In this document: positions 11,888 through 22,995 of the stretch, piece by piece
Layout of the letters: the number at the start of each line of letters is the position of its first letter
Numbering within the stretch: position 1 is the stretch's first letter
Assembly (NCBI GenBank): GCA_973895155.1
Contig: OZ316892.1
Span: 17,050,001 to 17,114,000 of the forward strand
Origin: Marsupella aquatica
Taxonomy: Eukaryota; Marchantiophyta
Length of the DNA: 64,000 nucleotides
Reading direction: 5' to 3'
Program-made: the position numbers and the translations under genes
Notes under the pieces: generated by a model
What the model was told of the DNA's origin: nothing
The model's input: the letters and a program-made list of their open reading frames with translations, nothing else
Databases searched by the model: none

Positions 11888-12450
11888 ACATTCCTTGCAT
11901 GAGCAAAAGATTTACTCCCATGACCCCTAATTTTTTTATATCCAAATGTCTTGCTACCAAGAACCTGGTTGAGAACATACATTTTTAGGACTAGTCTCTT
12001 TGCTAGCCAACTCGCTAGCCATCTGGAATCATAAAAAAACACAAAATATATAAAAGGCAGCAAAAGATATAAAAGGCAAAAGAAATTTAAAACCACTACA
12101 CTAGTGTCTCGCTGACAAAACTCTCCTCGCTAACAAAATTACTCTTTGCTCGCATTATACAATACCTCCATATTCTCCCAAGTAAGGTTGTTGATTGACT
12201 GAATCCAAATCAACTGTTACTGAGCGTGTTCAGTGACATTGATACGGCATGCTACCTCCATCCCAAGGTGAATGAGAAACACCAACCATCCTAGCATTTC
12301 AAAGAAAATACATGCATCTAGTATTATTATCCTTATACCACATGCTCATACCATATTCCCATGCAGCGGTAATACCATACATATGCTCATACCATATTCC
12401 CACTCCGTAGTAATAGAAGTACTACTATCTTCCTCTAAGACAAGGCCCAG
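11888..12450. other. Intergenic, no gene recognised
   Basis: AT-rich, with a short duplicated phrase 'catgctcataccatattccca' near 12340-12400. Nothing else is seen. Confidence 0.4.
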
Positions 12451-12783
12451 GCCTTGTGTTTGAGATAGGGCTTCAAATTGAGTCACCAACTCATTTGTCT
12501 TGTAAGATTAAAGACAAGATGACATGCTCGAAAACAACAATCCAATTTCTTTCATTACAAGGCCTTGTGTTTGAGATAGGGCTTCAAATTGAGTCACCAA
12601 CTCATTTGTCTTGTAAGATTAAAGACAAGATGACATGCTCGAAAACAACAATCCAATTTCTTTCATTACAAGGCCTTGTGTTTGAGATAGGGCTTCAAAT
12701 TGAGTCACCAACTCATTTGTCTTGTAAGATTAAAGACAAGATGACATGCTCGAAAACAACAATCCAATTTCTTTCATTACAAG
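12451..12783. repeat. Three identical 111-bp tandem repeats
   Basis: The unit starting 'gccttgtgtttgagatag' occurs at 12451, 12562 and 12673, with an exact 111-bp period and no difference seen between copies. Because 111 is a multiple of three, the plus strand has an open frame of 37-residue repeats (12456-12803). I treat this as incidental. Confidence 0.9.
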
Positions 12784-12862
12784 GCCCTGTCTTTGAACAC
12801 TAGGCCCGGGAGTTCTATTACATAAAGCTGTGTACTCGAGAAGACACAATTTTTGGAGGTAC

Positions 12863-13118
12863 GCCCTGTTTTTGGAAAGATATACTTGATGGACCCCTAA
12901 ATTGAAATGTCATACTTGAAAGACCCCATGAGACCCCATGAGCTTTTGGGTACATTGATTTGACATCTACAATCACACATGGGTCCGCCCTCTTTTTGGA
13001 AAGATATACTTGATGGACCCCTAAATTGAAATGTCGTACTTGAAAGACCCCATGAGACCCCATGAGCTTTTGGGTACATTGATTTGACATCTACAATCAC
13101 ACATGGGTCCATCGAGAA
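12863..13118. repeat. Two-copy ~134-bp tandem repeat
   Basis: The unit containing 'ggaaagatatacttgatgg', 'gagaccccatgagcttttgg' and 'cacacatgggtcc' occurs twice, with offset about 134 bp (tatactt at 12871 and 13005). Copies are near-identical. The minus-strand open frames here are repeat by-products. Confidence 0.75.
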
Positions 13119-14870
13119 ACACTTTGCATTTTGGGGGTCCCTCAAGTATCTCTCCGCCTGTTTTGTCATTTTCAAACAGAAGGTCTTGCTTTCAGGAGAA
13201 GATTTAGTAGTAGTAATAAAGGTTGAGTGAGGATACCACAGGGTACTTCACAATTCTATACAATCCACTCTACAACCAGGTACAATTCACAATCGTAAAG
13301 TCAGTTAAAGTCAATCAGTACAAAGCTGCAAGGTACACTCTGAACGTACGATACTCACCTAGAAGGAATAGTACAGAGTACAAAAATTACTAATCACAAG
13401 TACAACATTGATCAGCAAGAGGGAATGGAATCAAGACAAGCCAAACTTTGGATTTGAACCTCTTGATTACAAAATCCAGTGAATTTGATAAAAAGATTCT
13501 CTTAAGAATAATCTGATAGATTATTAAATCAAGTTTCAGAATGTATAGAAGCTCGATACAAATCTTCAAACTCTTAAGAATCTCCAAACTTACCTACGGT
13601 AGTGGTGTGATGTCACCAATTAGCCATGAATCTACGAAGAACAGTTGAAAACAAATCTCAGGAAGCAAATGACTAAAGTAAAGGATCAGACTGGACAAAA
13701 GAATAGATATGAACAAGAGGCCCATGCCTAGTCATTGACATCCGGACACAGTTCCGTGCATGTAAGCATTGGGCCAATAACCAATTTACCGATTAAGCTT
13801 TGGTTTGACAGGTTCGTAAGTCCTAAAGTTGTTCACTGTCCTAGCCTAAATATCCATACCTTTCATGTCACTGGGCCAGAAGTCAATCACATCAGGATAA
13901 AGGCGATGCCTTTCGAGAAAATGAGATCAAAATAGAGCAAAATACTAACTCAAAACGATCCCAGATGAAAAAGTGATCCTATGTTGAACTTATTCCATCC
14001 TCACTCTAGAAGATTTCCATTTGTTTCCACAATCATGCGATACAATTGCACACGCATGGTCTGGTCTCCTGCCCCTGGAACAAAAGTCAGCCCCTGTTTA
14101 TGCAGCACCAGTCTCCTCATCCCTCCCAGCCTTGTCTGCCCTACAACTCATACTTTATCGTCCTAGCAACACCTTTAGTGGGTTGCATTTGCTGCGTAAA
14201 ACCATGTTGAGGACCAAAATGCCCTTATTTGTTTAGGGTTTTCACTTTCTGCAAGGTCAGTAGAATGAGATATTGATTCTCCCTCATCGTTTTGACAGCT
14301 CCAGAAGCTCTGTCAGGCCCTGCAAAGGCCTGACCCAGTAAATTTTGCAAAATCAGAGGTATGTCCCTGTGAGACCATGGTCTGGAGCTCATATTGTGCA
14401 GGAAAGCAAAGCACCCAAATGTCTAACCAGATCATCTATCCTGCTAAGCCGTAGTGCTCTATTTCTTTTTGCCGGTAGTTCTAAATGGCTACTCGTGGGG
14501 AGAGTAGACCATCTCCTCATCGGAAGCTATAGTGGTAATCTATTCACAAACAAGCACGAGTATATTCTGGAACACATTTGAACTAACACGAGCAAGCGTT
14601 CAATAAATGAGAGAAGATGACAAAAAAGGGGTGTTTCTGACTCGCCTGTTCAAGTATGAGTCGCCCAAGATCATACCCCTGTTCAAAAGCCATTTGAATG
14701 ACCTGTAACATTTACAGCATTCGATCTCAATGAGTCACTGTAGGTCTCTTGTGTTCTACCTCACACCTTTCCATAGCAGAGAAAAAACGGGCACACCTCT
14801 TAGAGTGGCTAAGCTTGCATTAGATGTACCGAGGATTATCACTGTGAAGGAGAATACTATTCAGTGCTAC
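13119..14870. other. Intergenic, no gene recognised
   Basis: No recognisable coding region or strong repeat. A possible terminal exon of the neighbouring minus-strand gene ends at a TAG at 14875-14877, but it is unproven. Confidence 0.4.
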
Positions 14871-15042
14871 ACTTCTATGACAAAAACTCCTTGGACGCCA
14901 ACCAATGAGCAGCAGAATCAATATCTACTGCATTCACTCGTCCATGAAAGCCAGAGAAGCTTGACGTTTCCTTGTTTATATTGATGTCAGTTTAATTTGA
15001 ACTATAAGTTTCAGAGTAGCAGGGATGTCTCACTCAGCCTAC

Positions 15043-18000
15043 CTGCTTCACAAAATCATCAATAGGGTCCATTTCGCCTTCGTCACCGTCACTTGGCCCT
15101 AGCTGCTCACACGGGGACAAAACTTTGCATAAATCCAGAGTTGCTCTGGATGGCTTACATACTATTTCTGTACAAACTCAACAGGATTTTCATGTTATGA
15201 TTATTGATCATGTTGATTTAATCCTTAATTACTACAGTGGTCAACAACGTACCTGAGCCAGAGTTGCATAGACTAGTCGAACCCATAGAGATCTGATTCT
15301 GCTTTCCTGCAAGATATGGAAAGGATTTTCACTAGGCACGCCTGCTCTCTCAATGCTCAAGGCAGTAAAAAGCGCACAACACACACACAGGTCAAGAATG
15401 ATTGGGGCCAGACCGATCACTGATTTGACCTGGAAAAATAGAAGCAGCCGCAGGAGGCTAAACGTGTTGTCCACTTAGCAGTCATCGGTAAAATAAAAAT
15501 TCATAGAACGTCCCTGTAAGAGATCTTATTCCTTTGGTATACTGAATCCTAAACCCTGAATTCGCTATATAAAGTCGATCCAGGCGATAAACCCCTCGCA
15601 ATGAAGAATGGAACAAGATAAGATGAACTGATGATCCAGTCTATCAAATCAACTCTCACCAACGAGACTTACGAGAGGACTCTGAAAAATGCGCACTTTA
15701 CGCAACACTACTACAACAACCAAGCGACCACAATAGCAACGACAAGGTGAAGCACGAGCTCTGCGAACAGACCTCACTGAGTATGGGATCACGAGACCAC
15801 CTCTGATTCCGGATAGCAAAGGCACCCGTCAAAGAGCCATCTTGAAGAACCAGCTGGAGTTGAAGTTCCTTTAGGCCGAATCCCAAGTCATGAGCTTCCA
15901 TACAAGCCTGAACAAAGTCTTCCGCTGCCACCTGCACTACAGTCATTTCATACACAACTCAGATTACTCCAAGTCATTTAATTGAAAGTATAATTGTAAA
16001 GAGACATTCAATTGACCTCTAGTTCAACGGCGGTCATTTATCGTTCTGCGTCGATGAAAAAACCGTAGTGATGCTATGCCGAGACCTTAATTTCTCTTAT
16101 CTGAACTTTGAGCGAGGAACATTCTTACGATATTGATATAGGACAGCAATCCAGTAGACACGGGGCTGAAAGGATGGCCAGGGAACTAACAAGAAATGCA
16201 CTACCTATGAGTAAGGATCTTCGCACCGAATGCTCATCATGGACTCATTTTTAAATAGGAAGTCGCCCCAATCCTTAGGCCCGTACAAAAAATTGGAGGT
16301 ATTTCGATTCAAGAAAAACTGCTCACTAGTTCACTTCAATTCTTAAGCAAAAGTCAGGTAGCAAGGTTCATGTCCATTATTTTGGCCCATGGTTAGGTGA
16401 CAGAAACCCAGAGAGATCGTGTAAGAGAGGATGCAGTCAAATCTACAATTAGACTTGTCGTCTCCTCACAATTTCTATCGAAAAAAGGATCCTCAGCTGT
16501 GACGTCTGTAACGAAATACAGACCAAAAGCTTCAATGTATGCATCCCAACAAGTATTATGAAGGTTGCCCATCCTAATATCAAATGCTAGATCTTTGTTA
16601 TTTGGAAAGTCCACTGAACTGGAAAATTCTTTTAGTTGTGTATATCTGAGGAGTATTGTACTAGTCCTCAGATACTTTCCAGGATCTTAGCTGGTCGAAG
16701 GTGGCATACTTCACTGTCACAAAGTGATGTTTATCAAGACTACTCAGTGTCCTTTGTTGCTAAAGACGCAATGCTACGTTCAAATCCCCTGAAGAAGTCA
16801 TGGTATTTCAGAATTGCATCCTTACCCTATGGAAGATGTGAAAATTTTCACTACACTGAAGATGCGTGCTTTTCAAGGACTATCCAGTTTGCTATGCCGA
16901 CCAAAGACGGCTACCATAGTTCTGGAGGTCGAAATGTTAGTAGATTTGAAAATTGAGATACCTATGAACTTTGAGATAAGAGCTGAAACCTCAAATGGAA
17001 AGAGTTTGCAGTTATAGACTTAGGCCTGTCAAATGTTTTTCGGTTCTTCTATTGTCTACCAAATGATTTGCATGACCACGTACCTTCATGTAATTCTCCT
17101 CTTGCCCTACTTCGGGATCAGCAGCGGTGGCTGGCACGTGACACTTATGCCATAAAATGCATGGTTTAAAGCTGTTTCACCTTGGTGAGCTGACTGTCTT
17201 ATAATTGATGGTGTGCTGAGTTGGAGCAATCAAGGTGTGGAAGAACATGCGTCCCCTATATGCTGTTCTTAATATTCTCTGACGGTTATGGACTGAGTCG
17301 TAGAGGAGAGGTATTCGTGAAGATTTCATTGAAGAGAGCTATTAGTGAGAATTCGTGGGATTTTAGGGAAAATCCAATTCAGCGAACTCTCAGGAAAACA
17401 CGAATGCATTCAAAGAGGTCTCAGGGGAATTTGATCCGAATCAGCAGCTATCATTGAATGTTAGCTACGGGGGTTAGAATTTGCAAACTCATTTATTGCG
17501 AATCGGAATAAATTACGACTAGATTGATTTACTGTTGAGAGTCAGAGTATGAGCGAGAGAGAAGAAAGTAATCTTCATCTTCTTTGTGATGCAGAAGTAC
17601 TAGGCATAATGAAGAAAACCTGAAATGGTTCACCCAGGCCTTCGATGCGAGCCTGAATAAAAGCTTGCTGCAGCCTGTACGCCAGCCTGTGTGCGCGCTC
17701 ATTTTGCTCCACCAGGTACGGAGGAACTTGCTCGATTCTTTGAATGTCCACATCCACAGTTCCTCCACTTGCTCCTATCCCCGGCGCAGCAGTAACAGCA
17801 TTGTCCCAGGGTTCAGGAGGGTCTGACCTCCTCCGTCTGGCTCCTGCTTCTCGTACATCCTTGAGCTCAGTTGGATAGCTGTAACCAGCAGCAGTAGCAG
17901 AAGAACCCACCTGTAGCTGTGAATTGCCCAGAGCTGAGGATAAAACTCTGACGGCAGAAGAGATTTCACTGAGAGTGGAAGAAAGAAGTTCCAAAGATCG

Positions 18001-18450
18001 AGACAGAGCGTCAAGCGTTGCTCTCAAGTCCTCTTGTTGACGATCCTTTTCAAGCTGCAACGCAGCCACATTGTTGATTGGAGATGATGAGGACGCAGAA
18101 TTGGAGTCTGGAGCTCCGCCGGAGGGAGATGATGGGCCAGAAGAAACAGCCGCGGAATTCAAATTCGGATCATTATCAATTGTGGGGTCACCTGCAAAAT
18201 TTGCAGGGCCTTCTTCTTCAGGATATTCCTTGCTGTTTTGGAAGGGATCCTCACTGTCCGACGGCTGTGGATCACCGCCAGAGGGAGACACTCGAGGCTG
18301 GTAGCGGATCTGCAAGACCGTCTTGCTCGAGTGGAATGGGAGCCGGAGTTGACTGTGGGACAAACCAATGGAGGGTGATGGTTGACAGAAGCTCCGAAGG
18401 GCAAGGCAGGAGGTGTGAGAAGGAAGAATTGCGGTTGCGAGGAGAGCCAT
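15043..18450 (-). CDS. Spliced gene, predicted plastid-targeted protein
   Basis: A multi-exon minus-strand gene. Exon 1 (18450-17634) begins MALLATAILPSHTSCLALRS, a Ser/Ala-rich, acid-free start typical of a chloroplast transit peptide. A Ser/Pro-rich stretch follows, then a heptad-like Leu/Ser region suggesting a coiled coil. Exon 1 ends at G|GTGAAC and joins exon 2 (17130-17084) to give ...EGLATAADPEVGQEENYMK, before GTACGT. Further frames with good splice sites are about 16692-16405 (NLHNTCWDAYIEAFGLYFVTD), 15931-15773 (53 codons, phase 0), 15429-15253 (59 codons with a hydrophobic segment ILDLCVCCALFTAL) and 15102-15043 (MDPIDDFVKQ). The junctions around the 16.4-16.7 kb exon and the 3' end are unresolved. 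I do not recognise the family. It looks intact and is the best candidate for an ordinary host gene in the left half. Confidence 0.65.
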
Positions 18451-20086
18451 TTTCTTCCTCCGTGTCTATCTCCACCCTTTTCCTTTCCACTCCAACTACA
18501 AACTTGTTCCTATTTCGCAAAAAAAATTGTATTACTATTTTGCCACTCCTTCGATTCTTTCTCTACGAGCCATCTCTAATTCTCTATAGCCTACCCATCC
18601 GTTCCTCCTCCTTCAATTCTGACCTCCGTTCTCAACCCCCAACCCCCGGGTTACTTTCCTACGTCTTTCCAGAATTCAATCAAGCTCTCATGTTTCGTAC
18701 TGAACCCAAATCGCTCGTCAGAATGACTGACTTTCCAATTTAGCTAAAGCCTCCTTTTTTTTCCTAACTCTCTCCGCCCAAAAATCCTGCTCGCTCTGTG
18801 TCCTACTTGCCTCTGTCTGGAGTTCACTAATTTCACACTCGAATGTCCAAAATGTCTCTCAAGTGCCCCCGCTCTCGTTGTCGAATTGTAAAGTACCGTA
18901 TTCCGAAAACTCACTAAGAGCCCTCGCTCTCTCACTCGCTCTCACTCCGCCATCTCTCACCTAAATTTTGTAGATCTGCTAATACTTATGAGCCCATCAC
19001 TCCCGCATTCTCCATCTTTAAGAAAGTCTGTCAGCGCAACCCTGGGCCCACGAGAGTGAGGGTGTGAAGCGGAGCTCGGTCCAGCTTCGCCCAACTGACC
19101 ATGTAGGACAGCAGATGGCCAGATGCTGAACCCAGCGACTGTAGCTGATGAGGTCAAGTACCTTCTCTTCTGGCTGGGATCTTCTGTTGTTGTGCAATTG
19201 AATACTGGTGGCAACATGGCAGTCTTGCTTCCTGTCAGGTGTCTCTCGGCCATCCACACCCATTCACAGTCATGAGTTTATCCCAATAAAATGATAAAAT
19301 ACTCGCTGTATAGCTGATATGCAATCCAAAAGGCGATGGCTGCTAAGTTCTGACTCTCTCACAGACCACTTGTACTTTGTGGCCCTTTTCGCAGTAAAGT
19401 TGGCTGTCGTTGGATCCCTTTCCACCGACATCCATTTCACCTCCCGCAGGAACCAGAGCCTACAGAGCCCACAGGCACAATGCGGAGTATCTCAGTGGGC
19501 GGGTCCAAACGAGCCTAAATTTTTTTTTTAAATTGCCTTGAAACCAAATGCTAACGCAGATGCAGCTCCCTAGGATAGCCCACAAGGGGTCATACCCGGG
19601 ACCCAAACTGCAGTAGGAGGGAGGGAGAGAGAGAGGGGGTTGAACCAGAGTCCCAAAATGGGCTAGCCAGCGCTGACCAGAAACCCGGACTTGCACCACA
19701 TAGTACACACATACACACTCCACAACCCTTCCATATCACCATATTAGAATATTGGATGGGGGGCTCTGATTCATTTCTTACCCCCGAGATTTATGGATGA
19801 TCAGATGTTTACTAAATGCGTCTGTAGCTAGAGTGAAGCTGGCTAATAGCAGATAGAAATACACCCTCGCGACTTCAGCCAAAGTCATAAGAAAGATGGA
19901 ATCTACCAAATTTCATTCATAGAAAAAATGCTCATCGAGACTCCACGCGGACAGTGCATAATGTGTGTCCACTAGTTAGAACATCTCCACCAGTAGCGAC
20001 TGCAGTAACACTAACGCCAAATAGGGTGAAAAGGGGCCCTCCTTGGTTGACTTAATCTTTGTGGTAGGTAACTTCTTTTATTTTTC
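18451..20086. other. Upstream region, no gene recognised
   Basis: Probable promoter and 5' leader of the minus-strand gene that starts at 18450, then unstructured sequence. Long open frames antisense to exon 1 (about 18078-18743) are shadows. No clear TATA was assigned. Confidence 0.4.
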
Positions 20087-20112
20087 TTAAACCACTAATC
20101 ACTGTATTAAAT

Positions 20113-20131
20113 ACTCCGGGTGACCCGGAGT
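20113..20131. repeat. Subterminal 9-bp-arm hairpin of transposon X, copy B
   Basis: ACTCCGGGT-G-ACCCGGAGT is a perfect inverted repeat with a 1-base centre, 22 bases inside the left terminus. It matches 526-544 of copy A. Confidence 0.7.
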
Positions 20132-20547
20132 AGTCACTCCCAAAACGCGATTGTGGTGTCCGCGGACGAGCGCACTTCCGCAGCCCTCCGATCGGGAGCC
20201 CGATCATTTTCGTCCGTTCGTCAAATGAGCCAATCTATGGCTCAAAATGCAGGTCTCTCCTAGATCTACGTCTCAAGAAAAACCAGATCTTGAAAGTGAA
20301 AATGAGTGAGAAAAATGAAAAAAAACTATCCAAGCAATGTGATTGGTGGAGGCCCAAAAATTTGAAATTCGAATTTTTGGGCAGGTCGGGCAGGGACAGG
20401 TGGCCCGGAGTACTATCGGGCGACCGGGGGAAGAAACCTGTGCGGGCATCCGCCCATAGCAGGTCCAACAAGAGCCTCGCCTGGGCCGGTTAGGATTGCT
20501 ATCTTTCGGATGTCTTTATCCATAGTTGATAGTAACTATGCTCTGAA

Positions 20548-20615
20548 GAGTCCTCTTGATTCACTGGTTAGTGCTTCTGCCTCCCAAGCAGCAGGTTTGA
20601 AGTTCAAATCCTGGT
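20548..20615 (+). other. tRNA-like sequence in X, copy B
   Basis: Same A-box-like TGGTTAGTGC and CTGCCTCCCAAGCAG arm as copy A. The B box has decayed to AGTTCAAATCC. It is not a functional tRNA. Confidence 0.5.
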
Positions 20616-20949
20616 GTGGAAACCGTGCATGTTTTGCAACTGTGATTGCTCTCCCTATTGGGGGTGCCAAAATAGAGCCAAAACAGATAAAACAGCCGCC
20701 ACCTCAAGGTCTTCCTACGGTTTCAGGTAGGTGTACGTACCAGGCAGTGGGGAGGAGGGGCATGAGGGCAAAAGGGGCAATGTGGGTACACAATGTCTCA
20801 TTTGCAAATTGACTTCCCAAGGTACTTTTTCTTTTCTCTTCTCTTTCCCTTTGGATTTGCCCATTCATTTATTTTTGTCAATTTATTTTTTGTTTTACCG
20901 GGTTTGGCTTGGCATCCGGTCTCTGTTGTCGTTAGGGGTATTTTCTTAG

Positions 20950-20982
20950 AGGTTAGGGTTAGGGTTTGGGTTTAGGGTAGGG
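20950..20982 (+). repeat. Degenerate telomere-like TTAGGG/TTTAGGG tract
   Basis: About five imperfect units of TTAGGG, TTTGGG and TTTAGGG directly precede the start codon of the X transposase at 20987. It is too short and irregular to be a telomere. Similar motifs (telo-boxes) occur in plant promoters and 5' leaders. Confidence 0.5.
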
Positions 20983-20986
20983 TTCT

Positions 20987-21905
20987 ATGAGCACCGGGGG
21001 TCAGCCCCCAGATCTTCCAGATGGGAGGCGGAAACGTCGCCCAAGGGGAGGGGGTCCACCTAGACAGCGTTATCCGAGTGATGATATAGATTACAAGAAG
21101 AGACGGAGACCGGATGCCAAGCCAGAAATCCGGGTCCCACTTCAACGGTGGGATGAGTGGGAGGACCTCCGAGGCTTGCTTGGACCAGACACAACACACT
21201 CTACCGTTGTGACATGGCTGCTCGATCGAGTGCGACCTGTGGTTCAAGAGCTTCGGGCATGGCGAGAAGCGGAGGCAGCTCAAATTCCGCCTGAGGCAGT
21301 ACCATCGCCCACCGCCCAGCAGGATCCAGGTCAGCCTTCACGACCATATCAGGTGCGGACACTCTCTCAATTACTCATTTATAGTTATTAGTTCCATGTA
21401 CTCATAGTTTTGACATATATATAGCTTATCTAACTTATATAACTTATCTAATATAATACCCTAAACCAAACCATGAAATTAGGGTACACCTTATAACCTA
21501 TATTTAGGGCACACATATATAACTTATCTAATATAATACCCTAAACTAAACCATGAAATTAGGGTACACCTTATAACCTATATTTAGGGCACACATATAT
21601 AACTTATCTAATATAATACCCTAAACCAAACCATAAAATTAGGGTCACTACAATTAGGTTACACAGATTATAACCCATAAGATTATCATACGTAATGCCA
21701 AACACTATTCTAAACTATGATTTTATTTATTGGGTCATGTTTAGGGTTTGGATTACCATAGAACTGTGTCATGACACTTCCCAGAATAAAAATGTATTAT
21801 TTTCAAAAGTTCTTGTATCATCTATGATTCCAATAACATTGTCCAGGATGCTACGGAGTCACATGTGTTGGATGATATTCTCTTGGAGGAGGACATTGCT
21901 AAGCA
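20987..21905 (+). pseudogene. Transposon X transposase N-terminal exons (copy B)
   Basis: Exon 1 (20987-21352) starts MSTGGQPPDLPDGRRKRRPRG, a basic, NLS-like N-terminus followed by a Trp-rich segment, and ends CAG|GTGCGG in phase 0. After an intron with an 80-bp tandem repeat, the next exon starts at 21847 (CAG|GATGCT, phase 0) with DATESHVLDDILLEEDIA. It is cut after that Ala by insertion of the nested element. The reading frame resumes at 33697, so the insertion directly disrupts the transposase. Copy A lacks exon 1. Together the copies show what the ancestral N-terminus looked like. Confidence 0.65.
21441..21653. repeat. 80-bp tandem repeat in X transposase intron
   Basis: 'aacttatctaatataata' starts at 21441, 21521 and 21601, giving an exact 80-bp period and about 2.7 near-identical copies. 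It lies inside the intron between the first two transposase exons. Confidence 0.85.
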
Positions 21906-21930
21906 AACACGATTTCGGACCGAACGAGAA
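21906..21930 (+). repeat. Left terminal inverted repeat of the 11.8-kb element
   Basis: 25 bp beginning AACACGATTTCGGACCGA. It matches the reverse complement of 33668-33692 at 23 of 25 positions; mismatches are at positions 12 and 19. Confidence 0.9.
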
Positions 21931-22442
21931 CTATTTCCTCTAAACGAGAAGTATATTTTTATTTTCCACCGAATCTCGCGAAATCGGCAGTTTTTTTCAT
22001 CAAGAACGCATTTTTGGGGAAATAATGTAATTCGTATCGGAGTTCGGATTGAAACAGCAAATTTAATAATGATCAAAACCAATGAAATTCATGCTAACAA
22101 ACATTCATATTATCAAGGAACAATTAGATCTTAAAAACTTTCTCCTCGACCTCATATTCACGCTCTCCAAAGATATATGAAAGGTCTTATCTATAAATCC
22201 ATATCCACGTTTTGAGCCAAGTGCGATAACTGTATCGGACTCCGGATTTGAGCCACGAAAACTTCGACCCAATCTCAGGTTTCTCAGTTTTTGGATATTT
22301 ACCAAAAATATTTTACATCACAGTCGATAAGAATTACTGCACGGTTCGTCAAATTTACCTTGCAGTTACCTCCGCAATTGACCAGTTACCTCCGCAAGTG
22401 ACCATAGTCAACATGCCATTCTTTCAACAGCAATGCGCAGTC

Positions 22443-22456
22443 CGATAAAATTATCG
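22443..22456. repeat. Palindrome-family site CGATAAAATTATCG
   Basis: Leftmost clear member of the element-specific CGATAAATTTATCG family. This variant has AAAATT instead of AAATTT at the centre and is not a perfect palindrome. Confidence 0.7.
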
Positions 22457-22535
22457 GGAAAACTACGGGCGACAAAAATACTAGTCGACAATACTAAGAT
22501 CCTTCGGTTCATCGGTTAAATTTCAAAATTCCTAT

Positions 22536-22740
22536 CCATATGAAGAAAACTCTTCGCAATACCAACATCAGATAAATTTAGCGCTTCAATTTCAAAATTG
22601 CAACTTCCATATGAAGGAACCACTTTTGCAATACCAACATCAGATAAATTTATCGCTTCAATTTCAAATTGCAACTTCCATATGAAGGAACCACTTTTGC
22701 AATACCAACATCAAATAAATTTATCGCTTCAATTTCAAAA
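22536..22740. repeat. ~72-bp tandem array carrying palindrome sites
   Basis: 'accaacatca' recurs at 22561, 22633 and 22704. Each unit carries one GATAAATTTA(T/G)CG-type site followed by 'cttcaatttcaaa'. It lies about 130-340 bp upstream of the transposase TATA box, so a role in regulation is possible. Confidence 0.8.
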
Positions 22741-22874
22741 CTATATAATTTTGCCACGATGCACGTGTGAGAATGAAATTGGAAATCCAAGAAATATACC
22801 CTTTTCTGCTATTTTGTCGTTTAGGGTGACAGCCAATCAAAAGTGGACACGTGGGCCAACCCCTCAACAGACAC

Positions 22875-22883
22875 TATAAAAGG
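22875..22883 (+). promoter_or_regulatory. TATA box of the transposase gene
   Basis: TATAAAAGG, a near-perfect TATA box, lies about 120 bp upstream of the chosen ATG (22996) and downstream of the palindrome-bearing tandem array. Confidence 0.6.
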
Positions 22884-22995
22884 GCCACCGCCGATAAGTT
22901 TTTGGCGTCATTATCGAGAGTAGAGTTTTGGGAGTTGTGTTCTTGGAGCAACATTCTGTCCGTTGAGCCTTTCGTTTTCCCTGATTGTGGGAGGA

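Noticed and set aside
12456-12803. 115-residue ORF of 37-residue repeats
   Set aside because: The frame exists only because the 111-bp repeat is divisible by three. Composition is not protein-like and there is no start or promoter context.
14875-14965. Terminal exon of the 15043-18450 gene ending at TAG 14875
   Set aside because: The frame is open and phase 0 fits, but the acceptor lacks a pyrimidine tract. Not supported enough to include.
18078-18743. 221-residue plus-strand ORF
   Set aside because: Antisense shadow of the 18450-17634 exon, whose transit-peptide-like start and splice joins support the minus strand.
20950-20982. Interstitial telomere
   Set aside because: Units are irregular and only about 33 bp long. 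Better described as telomere-like low complexity or a telo-box.
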